A stretch of 15,175 nt of DNA from contig JAUVIX010000040.1 in the NCBI GenBank assembly GCA_030592565.1, positions 1-15,175 of the forward strand. The letters are read 5' to 3'. Position numbers and translations under genes: made by a program. The notes under the pieces are model-generated. The model was not told where the DNA came from and made no database searches. It was given only the letters and a program-made list of their open reading frames with translations. The number at the start of each line of letters is the position of its first letter. The first letter of the stretch is position 1. Below are positions 1-7,224 of the stretch, piece after piece. This DNA comes from Chlorobiota bacterium (GTDB lineage: Bacteria > Bacteroidota > Bacteroidia > Bacteroidales > JAADJA01).

Positions 1-573
1 CCCGGCTATTATTTTACTCCTGATGAATATTTTGGGGTGCCGGGGCGTACTTATGATCTTAATATTCAACTTAGTGAAGAAGTTAATAATGAGAAAAATT
101 ATACTGCTTCCAGCGAGTTGAAACCTGTTGCCGATATTGATTCAATAATTATTGTTTACAATTCTAATTTTGAGGGTTGGGAGGTCAGAATATTTGCATA
201 TGATCCTCCTACCGAGGATTTTTACTCGTTTCAGATTTATAAGAATGGAGTGCTTCAGAGCGATACTATAAACGAGGTTTCTATTACCGATGACCGGTTT
301 TTTAATGGCAGCTACTTAAATGGGGTCCCTGCATATTTTATGCGTGGCGATGATGCCGACCTTCAATACGGAGATGTTATAACGATGAAAATGGGTGGAA
401 TAACCAAAGACTTTTTTACTTTTGTGGGTGAACTTCGTGACGAAACTTTCAGGTTTAGAAACCCGCTGTTCAGTGGTCCACCTGCAAATATCATTTCTAA
501 TATTTCGGGTGATGCTGTTGGGTATTTTACTGCTTATGCGTCGTCGTATGCCTCAACGGTTTATGAGGAGTAA
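1..573 (+). CDS. DUF4249-type lipoprotein, C-terminal part (5' end outside window)
   Basis: The frame is open from base 1 to a TAA at 571-573, giving 190 visible residues, so this is the C-terminal part of a longer protein. A GTG at 37 could be read as a start, but the preceding codons are coding-like and the family is about 300-400 residues long, so the true start lies off the left edge. Family marks are GRTYDLNI followed by YTASSELKPVADIDSI, a beta-rich middle, and the closing PANIISNISGDAVGYFTAY, which matches the usual DUF4249 ending in which N, G and GYF are conserved. DUF4249 proteins are Bacteroidota lipoproteins often encoded beside TonB-dependent receptors; the exact role is unknown. 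The lipobox would be in the missing part. It converges with the DUF3352 gene. Confidence 0.8.
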   Translation, partial: PGYYFTPDEYFGVPGRTYDLNIQLSEEVNNEKNYTASSELKPVADIDSIIIVYNSNFEGWEVRIFAYDPPTEDFYSFQIYKNGVLQSDTINEVSITDDRFFNGSYLNGVPAYFMRGDDADLQYGDVITMKMGGITKDFFTFVGELRDETFRFRNPLFSGPPANIISNISGDAVGYFTAYASSYASTVYEE

Positions 574-638
574 CAAAAATATAGTAGTATTAGATATTTC
601 ATATAAACTTTAGAATTTTCGGATAAATCCTCTACACA

Positions 639-836
639 TCACTCCAACTCAAAATTCATAATCTTATCCCCTGAGCAAATTATAAGATTCGTCTTTCCAT
701 CATTATTCAGACTGCCGGTTATTATACTGCTTGTTCCTGAAATGTGTGTGTTTGTGAATGCACGTCCTCTTTTGTCGAAGATATACACTTCCAGTGCTTC
801 TGAGTCGGTTAGTGCAAGATATCTTTTATTGTTAAT
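639..836 (-). pseudogene. Severed in-frame C-terminal tail of the DUF3352 protein
   Basis: Directly after the TAA at 837-839 the same frame stays open for 65 codons and ends in TGA (639-641). The product begins INNKRYLALTDSEALEVYIF and includes ITGSLNNDGKTNLIICSGD, which has the same blade pattern as the upstream repeats (hydrophobic strand, then a D/N-rich FG-GAP-like turn). With no frameshift needed, the parsimonious reading is a single nonsense change (such as AAA or CAA to TAA) in a gene of 911 codons, either real or a sequencing error. There is no start codon near the beginning of the tail and no promoter was seen, so it is unlikely to be a gene of its own. Confidence 0.8.
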
Positions 837-3374
837 TTAGAAGAAAACAGGCTTGACTGTTATTTCGTTGTCGAAAGTGTAGCTGAGAAGCTCCTTTTTA
901 AATTTATTAAATATGGTAAGTTTGTTATTGTCGAGATAGATGAAATCCTTTGAATTGTCACCATCAAAATCTTCATAAAGGAAATAATGGTTGGGAGAGT
1001 AATTCCCGAAATCGGTTGCTTTGGTCTTGCCTTTTGCGCTGATGTAAGTCAGTTGGCCATCCACATCTGTAGTCAGGAAGATTCCCTTTTTACTGTTGGT
1101 CTCATTCTTATAAAAGATAGAATTCCTGGCTTTTATAATTTTTTTCTTCATTTTTATTCTGGTTTCACCACGCCGGTTAGTTATGGTTATATTTCCATTC
1201 TCATCGGTTACCAGCATATAATCCTTACCTCCTGCTCTTATGTGCTCAACCGGATATGGGACAGTCTTTTTCATCTGTATCTTATTCCACCCGTCCACAA
1301 GGTCTCCCTTGATATCATAATCATAAATCCTGTTATCTTCAAGGGCGAGCATCAGGCGGCAATTGCCATTATTATCATAGTCGAACACTGACAAGCCATT
1401 TGTAGCAGAGGTCGCAAGCCTCACAGGATAGTCGGCTACATCGTTTCCGAGAAGGTCAACAAGGAAAAGATAATTTCTGCTGTTGAAAAGATACTGGTAT
1501 TTTTGGTTTTTATAATAATCGACAGTAAAAAGATCACCTTGCGGTGCTTCATGTAGCGGCTTTTTCCACTTAATAAACCCCTGATGGTCTATTAAGTACA
1601 TATTGTTCAGTTCATCAAAAACAATAATATTCAGCTTGCCATTTTTGTGATTCCTGATAAAACAAGGTTTTCCTGTTATGTTTGCATCTGCATCCACTTC
1701 CCAGTTCGTAGGATTCACTTCCCTGTAATCCGGATTGTATTTCAGGTAAGCATTAGTGTAATACATGTTGTTAATATGGCTAAACTGGATGGCAAAACCT
1801 TCGAGGGTTGATATTGGTGTTAAGTTTTCGTTAATGACAGCTTTAAGTTTTGCGGAAAGCAATGGCCCGAAAACACCGGTAGATTTTCTTACATTACAAT
1901 ATAGATAGATGTTGGAGCTTTCGGCAATATTATCAGAGAATTCCCGATAATTATAATTTTCAGCAAGTGTCTTCCTGATGTAAAAGGTGTTAATTAGATG
2001 AATTAGGCTTTCCGGACTGTTTGCAAAGACAATGTAATCCTTTATGGCAATGTAATAGTTTTTGCTAATAACAGAAAACCAGGAGCCAAACAGCTCGGGT
2101 AATAATCCCGGAATGTCTATTCTGTGAATTACATATTCATTATGTTCTCTAATAAATTCCTTCTTATTTTTATTTTGTTTTGAAGCATAATCGTTGATTT
2201 TCCCGAGTAGGCTGACCGCATTTTTTATGTCGTCGGTGTGGAAAAAAGTATAACTGTTTTCAGCAGGACCATTCTCCTCAGATGTTATTGCAATGCCGAT
2301 TTCATTAGTTATCCATGAAAAAAATTGTTTTTGGAGATTAACTCCGTATTTCCGGTTTATGGATTTTAGATTTTTTTCAAAATTTTCAAGGTTACCTGTT
2401 TTTTCAAGATATTTCTTGTATCCGGCCAGGTATTTCCCGAAACTCTGAAAGCTTAGGTCAAGAAATAGAGTGACGTTGTACGGTAATACTTCGGGGGCTT
2501 TTACCTGCTGCGGCTCCTGATTGAAGCAATCCAGATATTGGGCTAATGAGTCGGAAGTCAAGGTGTAACCATTGAGTAGAATTTCATCTTCTTTAATAAT
2601 CAGGTCTGTTTCAGACCATAAACCAAAATCCAAAAGATTGCCAGTTATCTTTTGAGTTTTGTCACTTAACAGGATTGGTTTTTGTTTGTTAAGGTTATTA
2701 AAATTGAAATAGATGTTGGCGTCCACCTTTTTGCCAGCAGTATATTGCAATTTTAGGTATCCGGGGTCATTTTCAAAGGAGACTCCCGAATTAAGCCTTT
2801 TTATTGATTTTTTTACAAGCTCATTATCAAAACTCCCTATCAAAAGCCCTTTATATGAGGTGAAAGAGAGAGAATCATTCCGGTCCGGAATAGTCATCAT
2901 ATTTATAGTTGCTTCTTCAAAAAATATATTGCTGAGCTTTCCTTTTATTATCTGAGATAATGACTCGGCAGAGTAAGTTCGTTTGTCAGGAGGAATCCTG
3001 ACTATATAAAGCAGCTCAGACTTCAAAGAATCGCTGCGATGTAGTGAAATTATCATTTTGTGGTCGCAAAAGATATTACATAGTTCCGTGTTGTGTCCGA
3101 TAATAGAATCAAAATAGACTAATTGACTGTTCAGTTGATTAATGTCAGCAATTTCTGTAAGTTCTTTCCAAAGGTCTGATACAGAAGTAAGTTTTTGGAT
3201 AGTGGAAACCGGATTATTCATTTCAATAAAAAGTATAGAATTATCCGGAATTGCAGAGATACAGCGCATTGACGGATTGCTGTAAACCCTGAAATATTGA
3301 TATCCGAAGTACCCGGCAGTTGCTAAAAGCAAGAAGACGATAGCCCCAATTATATATTGCCTAAAATTTGACAT
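837..3374 (-). CDS. DUF3352-type membrane-anchored propeller protein, prematurely stopped
   Basis: An 845-residue reading frame starts at ATG 3372-3374. Residues about 7-27 form one hydrophobic helix, followed by the DUF3352-like opening in which YSNPSMRCISAIPDNSILFIEMN is characteristic. The N-terminal half (to about 560) is the DUF3352 region. The C-terminal part is a series of short beta blades of the FG-GAP/propeller kind (for example VFDYDNNGNCRLMLALEDN, LYEDFDGDNSKDFIYLDNN). The predicted topology is a single N-terminal anchor with a large periplasmic domain; the biochemical role is unknown. The frame ends at TAA 837-839, yet coding continues in the same frame for 65 codons to a TGA at 639-641, so the last propeller blade is cut off. 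It is divergent from the barrel gene at 3551. Family assignment is from recall of the sequence pattern; the nonsense codon is read directly. Confidence 0.75.
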   Translation of the reverse strand: MSNFRQYIIGAIVFLLLATAGYFGYQYFRVYSNPSMRCISAIPDNSILFIEMNNPVSTIQKLTSVSDLWKELTEIADINQLNSQLVYFDSIIGHNTELCNIFCDHKMIISLHRSDSLKSELLYIVRIPPDKRTYSAESLSQIIKGKLSNIFFEEATINMMTIPDRNDSLSFTSYKGLLIGSFDNELVKKSIKRLNSGVSFENDPGYLKLQYTAGKKVDANIYFNFNNLNKQKPILLSDKTQKITGNLLDFGLWSETDLIIKEDEILLNGYTLTSDSLAQYLDCFNQEPQQVKAPEVLPYNVTLFLDLSFQSFGKYLAGYKKYLEKTGNLENFEKNLKSINRKYGVNLQKQFFSWITNEIGIAITSEENGPAENSYTFFHTDDIKNAVSLLGKINDYASKQNKNKKEFIREHNEYVIHRIDIPGLLPELFGSWFSVISKNYYIAIKDYIVFANSPESLIHLINTFYIRKTLAENYNYREFSDNIAESSNIYLYCNVRKSTGVFGPLLSAKLKAVINENLTPISTLEGFAIQFSHINNMYYTNAYLKYNPDYREVNPTNWEVDADANITGKPCFIRNHKNGKLNIIVFDELNNMYLIDHQGFIKWKKPLHEAPQGDLFTVDYYKNQKYQYLFNSRNYLFLVDLLGNDVADYPVRLATSATNGLSVFDYDNNGNCRLMLALEDNRIYDYDIKGDLVDGWNKIQMKKTVPYPVEHIRAGGKDYMLVTDENGNITITNRRGETRIKMKKKIIKARNSIFYKNETNSKKGIFLTTDVDGQLTYISAKGKTKATDFGNYSPNHYFLYEDFDGDNSKDFIYLDNNKLTIFNKFKKELLSYTFDNEITVKPVFF

Positions 3375-3430
3375 TAACCTCAGAGTAGTTATCTTGTAAT
3401 TTCTTTATAATTACATTCTTTTGCATTACG

Positions 3431-3438
3431 CAAATCTA
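3431..3438 (-). promoter_or_regulatory. Candidate -7 box for the DUF3352 gene
   Basis: On the minus strand this reads TAGATTTG, an exact match to the Bacteroidota -7 consensus TAnnTTTG. It would start transcription near 3424, about 50 nt before the ATG at 3374. No TTG -33 element is seen at the usual 17-23 nt spacing, so the call rests on the -7 box and its position. Confidence 0.4.
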
Positions 3439-3492
3439 CAACAAAAATGCAATTCCATTTGTATTTTCTGTAATCAACATCATAATTTTTTA

Positions 3493-3526
3493 TTGTTAGA
3501 AAATTTCTTAAAGTTTATTACGTTTG
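3493..3526 (+). promoter_or_regulatory. Bacteroidota-type promoter for the outer-membrane barrel gene
   Basis: A TTG at 3493-3495 and TACGTTTG at 3519-3526 are separated by 23 nt. This fits the TTG / TAnnTTTG promoter form known for Bacteroidota. The predicted start near 3533 leaves a short leader of about 18 nt before the ATG at 3551. It is the best promoter match in the window because both elements are present. Confidence 0.6.
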
Positions 3527-3550
3527 TAAGCTTAAATCTCGAATGGTTTT

Positions 3551-4288
3551 ATGAAGGTAAAAATACAGGTCATAGTAATAATTCTTCTTTTGGGTTTCTT
3601 TATTCAAAAGGGATACGGGCAAATGATCAAGGGGTATGCAATTGCAGGTTTAAACCTTTCGCAGGTTGATGGAGATGAGGTTTATGGGTTTAAAAAGCCT
3701 GGTTTTAACGGTGGGCTTGGTGCTACAATCCCTTTTGGGAAAAACTGGTCGGTAAGCCTTGAGGTGCTTTTTAGTCAGCAGGGTGCAAATCAAAAGGCTC
3801 AGTATGATGATGTTTATATTCCGGATAGTACCATCATCGGTGATGATACTGTGTATTTTGATAATGTTTATAATGGGGCATACAAATTGAATTTGAATTA
3901 TGTAAAAGTACCGATACTTGTTCAATATACTGATCGTGATAGAATTACGGCTGGAGTTGGGTTTTCGTATGGACAGCTTGTTGGTATAAAAGAGTGGGAG
4001 CATGGCCAGCTAGACGAAACAACGACACTAAACAGCGGTACATATAAAAAAAATGATATAGAAGTATTAGTTGACTTAAAATTCAGGATTTATAAAAGTC
4101 TTAAATTCAATATTCGTTACTCTTATTCTATTTTTAAAATTCGCACACTCGATTATTATAATTGGTATGGAAAATATATAGAAACACGTGATCAGTATAA
4201 TAATGTACTGACTTTCAGGTTTATTTATGTCTTTAATGAAAAACCTGTAAAGGCAGTTGACAATAAAAATTCCGGATCAGAATTTTAG
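3551..4288 (+). CDS. PorT-like outer-membrane beta-barrel protein
   Basis: A 245-residue secreted protein. Residues 1-23 form a signal peptide: a short basic start, the hydrophobic core VIVIILLLGFFI, and a likely cleavage after GYG-23 just before Gln24. The mature part begins with a PorT-like first strand (IKGYAIAGLNLSQVDG) and continues as alternating aromatic/hydrophobic strands such as NWSVSLEVLFSQQGA, NYVKVPILVQYT and RITAGVGFSYG, with a near-terminal strand VLTFRFIYVF. This is typical of the small 'outer membrane beta-barrel' family in Bacteroidota, with about eight strands. The substrate or function is unknown. A short polar tail of about 15 residues follows the last strand. GtrA is 78 nt downstream on the same strand, with its own candidate promoter. 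Confidence 0.75.
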   Translation: MKVKIQVIVIILLLGFFIQKGYGQMIKGYAIAGLNLSQVDGDEVYGFKKPGFNGGLGATIPFGKNWSVSLEVLFSQQGANQKAQYDDVYIPDSTIIGDDTVYFDNVYNGAYKLNLNYVKVPILVQYTDRDRITAGVGFSYGQLVGIKEWEHGQLDETTTLNSGTYKKNDIEVLVDLKFRIYKSLKFNIRYSYSIFKIRTLDYYNWYGKYIETRDQYNNVLTFRFIYVFNEKPVKAVDNKNSGSEF

Positions 4289-4341
4289 TTTTTTCTCAAT
4301 ATCATTTTTTAATTATCATTTAAAACTAATCAATTAGTTCT

Positions 4342-4349
4342 TAGTTTTG
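4342..4349 (+). promoter_or_regulatory. Candidate -7 box for the GtrA-family gene
   Basis: TAGTTTTG matches TAnnTTTG exactly and ends 17 nt before the ATG at 4367, so the leader would be only about 11 nt. No clear TTG -33 element was found. The 78-nt spacer shows no hairpin, so read-through from the barrel gene is also possible. Confidence 0.35.
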
Positions 4350-4366
4350 CGCAAAATTCAAATTAC

Positions 4367-4762
4367 ATGTCACAATTTTTAACCTGGGATTTTTTATTAA
4401 AGTTTGTAAAGTTCGGAGTAGTCGGATTTTCAGGTTTATTTATTGATTTCGGAACAACTTATGTATTTAAGGAATGGTTGAAAACGCCGAAATACCTGGC
4501 AAATGCCATTGGATTTTCATTTGCAGCTACAACAAATTATTTCCTGAACAGGGTTTGGACATTCCAGAGCCACGATCCTGAAATCGGACTGGAATATACT
4601 CAGTTTTTTCTGATCTCTTTAGTTGGCCTCGGTATTAATACCCTGATCCTGTGGATGCTTGTAAGTAAATACAAAAAGCACTTCTACCTATCCAAGCTGT
4701 TTGCAATCGGAGTAGTTACAATCTGGAATTTTTTGGCAAATTACTTTATAACTTTTGCCTGA
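4367..4762 (+). CDS. GtrA-family membrane protein (possible lipid-linked sugar flippase)
   Basis: A 131-residue protein with four predicted membrane helices at about residues 14-34, 42-62, 78-99 and 108-129, which is the normal size and topology of GtrA-like proteins. The diagnostic stretch is NYFLNRVWTFQS (57-68) in the loop after helix 2, matching the conserved N-x-x-x-N-R-x-W-T-F signature. GtrA proteins are thought to help move undecaprenyl-phosphate-linked sugars across the inner membrane for glycosylation of surface polymers; the substrate here cannot be told. No glycosyltransferase is adjacent. Its TGA (4760-4762) is one base from the TAA of the convergent msrC, so the two mRNAs must overlap or share a terminator. 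Confidence 0.85.
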   Translation: MSQFLTWDFLLKFVKFGVVGFSGLFIDFGTTYVFKEWLKTPKYLANAIGFSFAATTNYFLNRVWTFQSHDPEIGLEYTQFFLISLVGLGINTLILWMLVSKYKKHFYLSKLFAIGVVTIWNFLANYFITFA

Positions 4763-4763
4763 T

Positions 4764-5225
4764 TTAATTAATCAACCCCACAATTTTCATAAGACTTTTT
4801 TTGTCAATCTCATCAAAAGAATCCAAATCCCTGGAATCAATATCAAGCACACCAGTAATTTTCCCATTCTTATCCCTGACAGGAATAACAATCTCAGAAT
4901 TTGTTTTTGAATCACAGGCAATATGCCCGGGAAATTCGTGAACATTTGGAACAATTACAGTTTCATTATTGTTTATGGCAGCCCAGCAGGCTCCCTTGTT
5001 TTTGGCAAGCTTTATACATGCAACTGACCCCTGATATGGCCCGACTATCAGCTCCCCGTTATCATCAAGAAGGTAGAAGCCTGTCCAGAAAAACCAATCC
5101 ATCTTATTATGAAGGACGGCAGCAACAGTAGCCATGGCAGACATGTAATTATCGTGCGGTTCAAGCAGCTTCTCAATCTGCTTGTATATCCTACCGTACC
5201 GTCCTTCTTTTTGACTTTTTTTCAT
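4764..5225 (-). CDS. msrC: Free methionine-(R)-sulfoxide reductase (GAF-domain fRMsr)
   Basis: A 153-residue single GAF-domain protein of the usual fRMsr length. The family reduces free L-methionine-(R)-sulfoxide to methionine in the cytoplasm, using thioredoxin as reductant. All three signature cysteines are present: Cys70 in GPYQGSVAC, Cys80 in NKGACWAA, and Cys104 in FPGHIACDSKTNSEI. The last corresponds to the catalytic cysteine of the E. coli and yeast enzymes and the other two to resolving positions. The downstream GVLDIDS motif (125-131) is also characteristic. The start is ATG at 5225. It lies 39 nt downstream of tnaA on the same strand, but the spacer holds a palindromic repeat, so cotranscription is uncertain. 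Confidence 0.92.
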   Translation of the reverse strand: MKKSQKEGRYGRIYKQIEKLLEPHDNYMSAMATVAAVLHNKMDWFFWTGFYLLDDNGELIVGPYQGSVACIKLAKNKGACWAAINNNETVIVPNVHEFPGHIACDSKTNSEIVIPVRDKNGKITGVLDIDSRDLDSFDEIDKKSLMKIVGLIN

Positions 5226-5233
5226 ATTGTAAT

Positions 5234-5257
5234 GTTACAACCGTCCACGCTTGTCAC
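5234..5257. repeat. Palindromic REP-like repeat, copy 1 (slightly decayed)
   Basis: The left arm GTTACAACCGT (5234-5244) and the right arm ACGCTTGTCAC (5247-5257) are complementary at 9 of 11 positions around a CC centre. The right part CGTCCACGCTTGTCA is identical to copy 3 at 9482-9496. It sits in the short tnaA-msrC spacer and could form a hairpin in the RNA. Confidence 0.7.
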
Positions 5258-5264
5258 CAAAACA

Positions 5265-6641
5265 TTATGCCCTTTCCAGTTCAACAGTAAAATGCCTCAT
5301 AATGGGTGCTTCATGCAATATCTTCAACCCTTTTGTAATCTCATCCCTACGCTCATAAACATTTTCTATTGCTGCAGCAACGTAATCCATATGGCTATTG
5401 GTATAAACCCTTCGGGGGATTGCCAAACGTACAAGTTCCATTTCGGGATAGCGGTTTTCTCTCGTTACCGGGTCGCGGTCAGCAAGTAATGTTCCAATTT
5501 CAACACCTCTTACACCTCCTTCAAGGTATATCTCTACGGCCAGGGTCTGTGCTATGTACTCTTCTTTCGGAATATTCGGCAAAAACCTTTTTGCATCAAT
5601 AAAAATCCCGTGACCTCCGAAAGGCTCCAGCAATGGAACACCAAACTTCTTCAATCTTTCACCAAGATAAGCAACCTGTCTTATCCTTGTGTTGAGATAT
5701 TCAAATTCTGTACCCTCCATCAGACCCTGCGAAAGAGCATTCATATCTCTTCCCGACATTCCTCCATAAGTAACAAAACCCTCAAACATAATGTTATAGA
5801 CACTGGCTTCTTCATATAGCTTTCTATTGCTGAAGCCAATAAATCCACCCATATTTACTATTGCATCCTTCTTGCTGCTCATTGTCATTCCATCGGCATA
5901 CGTGTACATCTCTTTAACAATCTCTTTTATGGATTTATCTTTATAGCCCTCTTCCCTCATCTTTATGAAGTATGCATTTTCGGCAAATCTGGCAGAGTCG
6001 AAAAATACTATTGTTCCATATTTTTGTGCCTTTGCATAAACTTCCTTCAGGTTTCGCATTGAAACGGGCTGACCTCCTGATGAATTACAGGTTACCGTCA
6101 CAATAATCATCGGGATTTTTTCAATGGGGTTATTTTTAAGGACATCTTCCAGTTTGTTAATGTCGAGATTGCCTTTAAAAGGATGGTATTGAGTTGGATG
6201 AAAAGAATCTTCAATGGTACAATCAACAGCAGTTGCCTTACGAAATTCGATATGACCTTTTGTAGTATCGAAATGAGTATTTCCGGGTACAATATCACCA
6301 TCTTTTACGAGTACGGAAAACAGCACATTCTCAGCAGCGCGCCCTTGATGGGTGGGTAAAAAATCGTTAAATCCGAAAAGCTCTTTTATAGTTGCCTTCA
6401 TCTTCAGATAGGAGGATGCGCCGGCATAGCTTTCGTCGCCGACCATCATTGCCGACCACTGTTTGTCGCTCATTGCACCTGTACCTGAGTCGGTGAGCAG
6501 GTCGATATATACATACTCACTACGAAGGTTAAACAAATTGTACCAGGCCTCTTTGAGCCACGTTTCTCTCTCTTCTCTTGTACTCTTGCGGATGGCTTCA
6601 ACCATCTTTATTTTATATGATTCTGCAAATGGGAGTTTCAT
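5265..6641 (-). CDS. tnaA: Tryptophanase (L-tryptophan indole-lyase)
   Basis: A 458-residue PLP enzyme of the tryptophanase / tyrosine phenol-lyase family, splitting tryptophan into indole, pyruvate and ammonia. Family marks: YIDLLTDSGTGAM (45-57), PTHQGRAAEN (96-105), FDSARFAENAYF (214-225) and the PLP lysine in MSSKKDA (254-260, K257/K258). Three substrate-choice positions favour tryptophanase. FDTTKGH (124-130) has Asp where tyrosine phenol-lyase has Thr (FTTTRYH). VEIG (380-383) has Ile where the phenol-lyase has its substrate-binding Arg. MRHFT (448-452) has His where the phenol-lyase has Phe. Some parts, such as AMSDKQW and GRDM, look more like tyrosine phenol-lyase, so annotation pipelines may confuse the two. 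No tryptophan permease is adjacent. ATG 6641 has a leader of about 200 nt upstream. Confidence 0.93.
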   Translation of the reverse strand: MKLPFAESYKIKMVEAIRKSTREERETWLKEAWYNLFNLRSEYVYIDLLTDSGTGAMSDKQWSAMMVGDESYAGASSYLKMKATIKELFGFNDFLPTHQGRAAENVLFSVLVKDGDIVPGNTHFDTTKGHIEFRKATAVDCTIEDSFHPTQYHPFKGNLDINKLEDVLKNNPIEKIPMIIVTVTCNSSGGQPVSMRNLKEVYAKAQKYGTIVFFDSARFAENAYFIKMREEGYKDKSIKEIVKEMYTYADGMTMSSKKDAIVNMGGFIGFSNRKLYEEASVYNIMFEGFVTYGGMSGRDMNALSQGLMEGTEFEYLNTRIRQVAYLGERLKKFGVPLLEPFGGHGIFIDAKRFLPNIPKEEYIAQTLAVEIYLEGGVRGVEIGTLLADRDPVTRENRYPEMELVRLAIPRRVYTNSHMDYVAAAIENVYERRDEITKGLKILHEAPIMRHFTVELERA

Positions 6642-6726
6642 TTTGTTAAATTTAAAAAATTGTAATTACAAATAACTAAAGTTATAATTGATTAAAACTA
6701 AAAATAAATAATATCAAAAAAATGGA

Positions 6727-6746
6727 ATATGGACAGAATAGTCCGG
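6727..6746 (-). terminator. Small hairpin plus U-tract in the tnaA leader (possible attenuator)
   Basis: On the minus strand GGAC-TATTCT-GTCC forms a 4-bp stem starting a few bases after the stop codon of the leader ORF, and a run of seven T follows about 8 nt later (plus-strand A-run at 6715-6721). The stem is short, so intrinsic termination would be weak. Its position between leader ORF and tnaA is what makes it notable. Confidence 0.3.
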
Positions 6747-6747
6747 T

Positions 6748-6825
6748 TCAAAACTGAAATTCGTCCCTGCGTTTGATGTTCAGGTAGCGGTTGACGGGTT
6801 GATATTTATAATTGAATAAACTCAT
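6748..6825 (-). CDS. Putative tnaA leader peptide (25 residues)
   Basis: ATG at 6825 to TGA at 6748-6750 encodes 25 residues, starting MSLFNYKYQPVNRY and ending RRDEFQF. The start lies about 20 nt downstream of the transcription start predicted from the TACCTTTG box, and the stop is just before a small hairpin and U-tract, the layout expected of a leader peptide. The segment is visibly richer in G+C than the A/T-rich DNA on either side. Unlike proteobacterial TnaC it has no tryptophan; it has three tyrosines and four basic residues. Whether it is translated is not known. An alternative overlapping 10-codon ORF starts at 6838. It might also be a chance ORF. Confidence 0.35.
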   Translation of the reverse strand: MSLFNYKYQPVNRYLNIKRRDEFQF

Positions 6826-6851
6826 TAATTAATGTCATAAATATTTGAGGA

Positions 6852-6859
6852 CAAAGGTA
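6852..6859 (-). promoter_or_regulatory. Candidate -7 box for tnaA
   Basis: The minus strand reads TACCTTTG, matching TAnnTTTG and identical to the box in front of the HMG-CoA reductase gene. The predicted start near 6845 gives tnaA a leader of roughly 200 nt. No TTG is present at the expected -33 spacing. Confidence 0.45.
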
Positions 6860-7110
6860 TAAAAAGTTTTATTAGACTAATGCATCTTTATAAATTGAAT
6901 TTTACAAGACACCTTCCATAGCTGACGGATTGCTACGGAATCACCCACAGGACAACCCAATAATTCCTACCAATGACAACTATTGCATAAACGGTTATTT
7001 TTTAGCAAACTCCAAAACACAAATGATAAATAACAAATAAATTTCAATTCAAAAAAAACAATGAATAAAACATTATCGTATTTTTGAAATTTGAATTTTA
7101 TTATTTGTGA

Positions 7111-7175
7111 TTTCCATTGTCATATCATTTTGTGCGCCTTTTTCCGGGTCTCTTTCCTTGCAATGACGATGGAAA
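7111..7175. repeat. Imperfect inverted repeat downstream of mevalonate kinase
   Basis: Arms TTTCCATTGTCAT (7111-7123) and ATGACGATGGAAA (7163-7175) are complementary at 12 of 13 positions, the odd one being a G-U pair in RNA, around a 39-nt loop. It lies 50 nt past the mevalonate kinase stop codon. It could be a decayed interspersed repeat or part of a transcript end; there is no U-tract directly following on the minus strand, so I do not call it a terminator. Confidence 0.45.
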
Positions 7176-7224
7176 GCGGGCTTCAGTGTTTCATTGGTGA
7201 GTATGCGAATACGTTTGGAAAATG

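Larger units (their letters stand above)
6642..7224. other. 583-nt spacer between mevalonate kinase and tnaA
   Basis: The part nearest tnaA (6642-6859) holds a candidate promoter, a 25-codon leader ORF, a small hairpin and a U-tract, all on the minus strand. The remainder (6860-7224) is AT-rich and has no convincing gene. It contains a long imperfect inverted repeat at 7111-7175 and two related strings, TTCCTaCCAATGAC near 6966 and TTCCTtGCAATGAC near 7154, resembling decayed interspersed repeats. Confidence 0.6.

Noticed and set aside
37..39. GTG as start of the first gene
   Set aside because: Codons before it are open to the edge and fit the DUF4249 pattern, so the gene begins outside the window.
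837..839. Reassigned TAA codon
   Set aside because: TAA ends tnaA, mvk, msrC, rhuM and the GYDIA kinase at their expected lengths, so it is a normal stop here.
987..1391. 134-residue plus-strand ORF
   Set aside because: It is antisense to the DUF3352 gene, has no recognisable domain or promoter, and looks like a shadow of the real frame.
3650..4003. 117-residue minus-strand ORF
   Set aside because: It lies opposite the beta-barrel gene, whose signal peptide and strand pattern are convincing; the antisense product is low-complexity, rich in isoleucine and asparagine.
5265..6641. Tyrosine phenol-lyase instead of tryptophanase
   Set aside because: The three positions that separate the two enzymes read Asp125, Ile382 and His450, all of the tryptophanase kind.
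7079..7086. TATTTTTG promoter-like box on the plus strand
   Set aside because: It faces the 3' end of mvk with no gene to transcribe, has no -33 TTG, and such boxes are expected by chance in AT-rich DNA.
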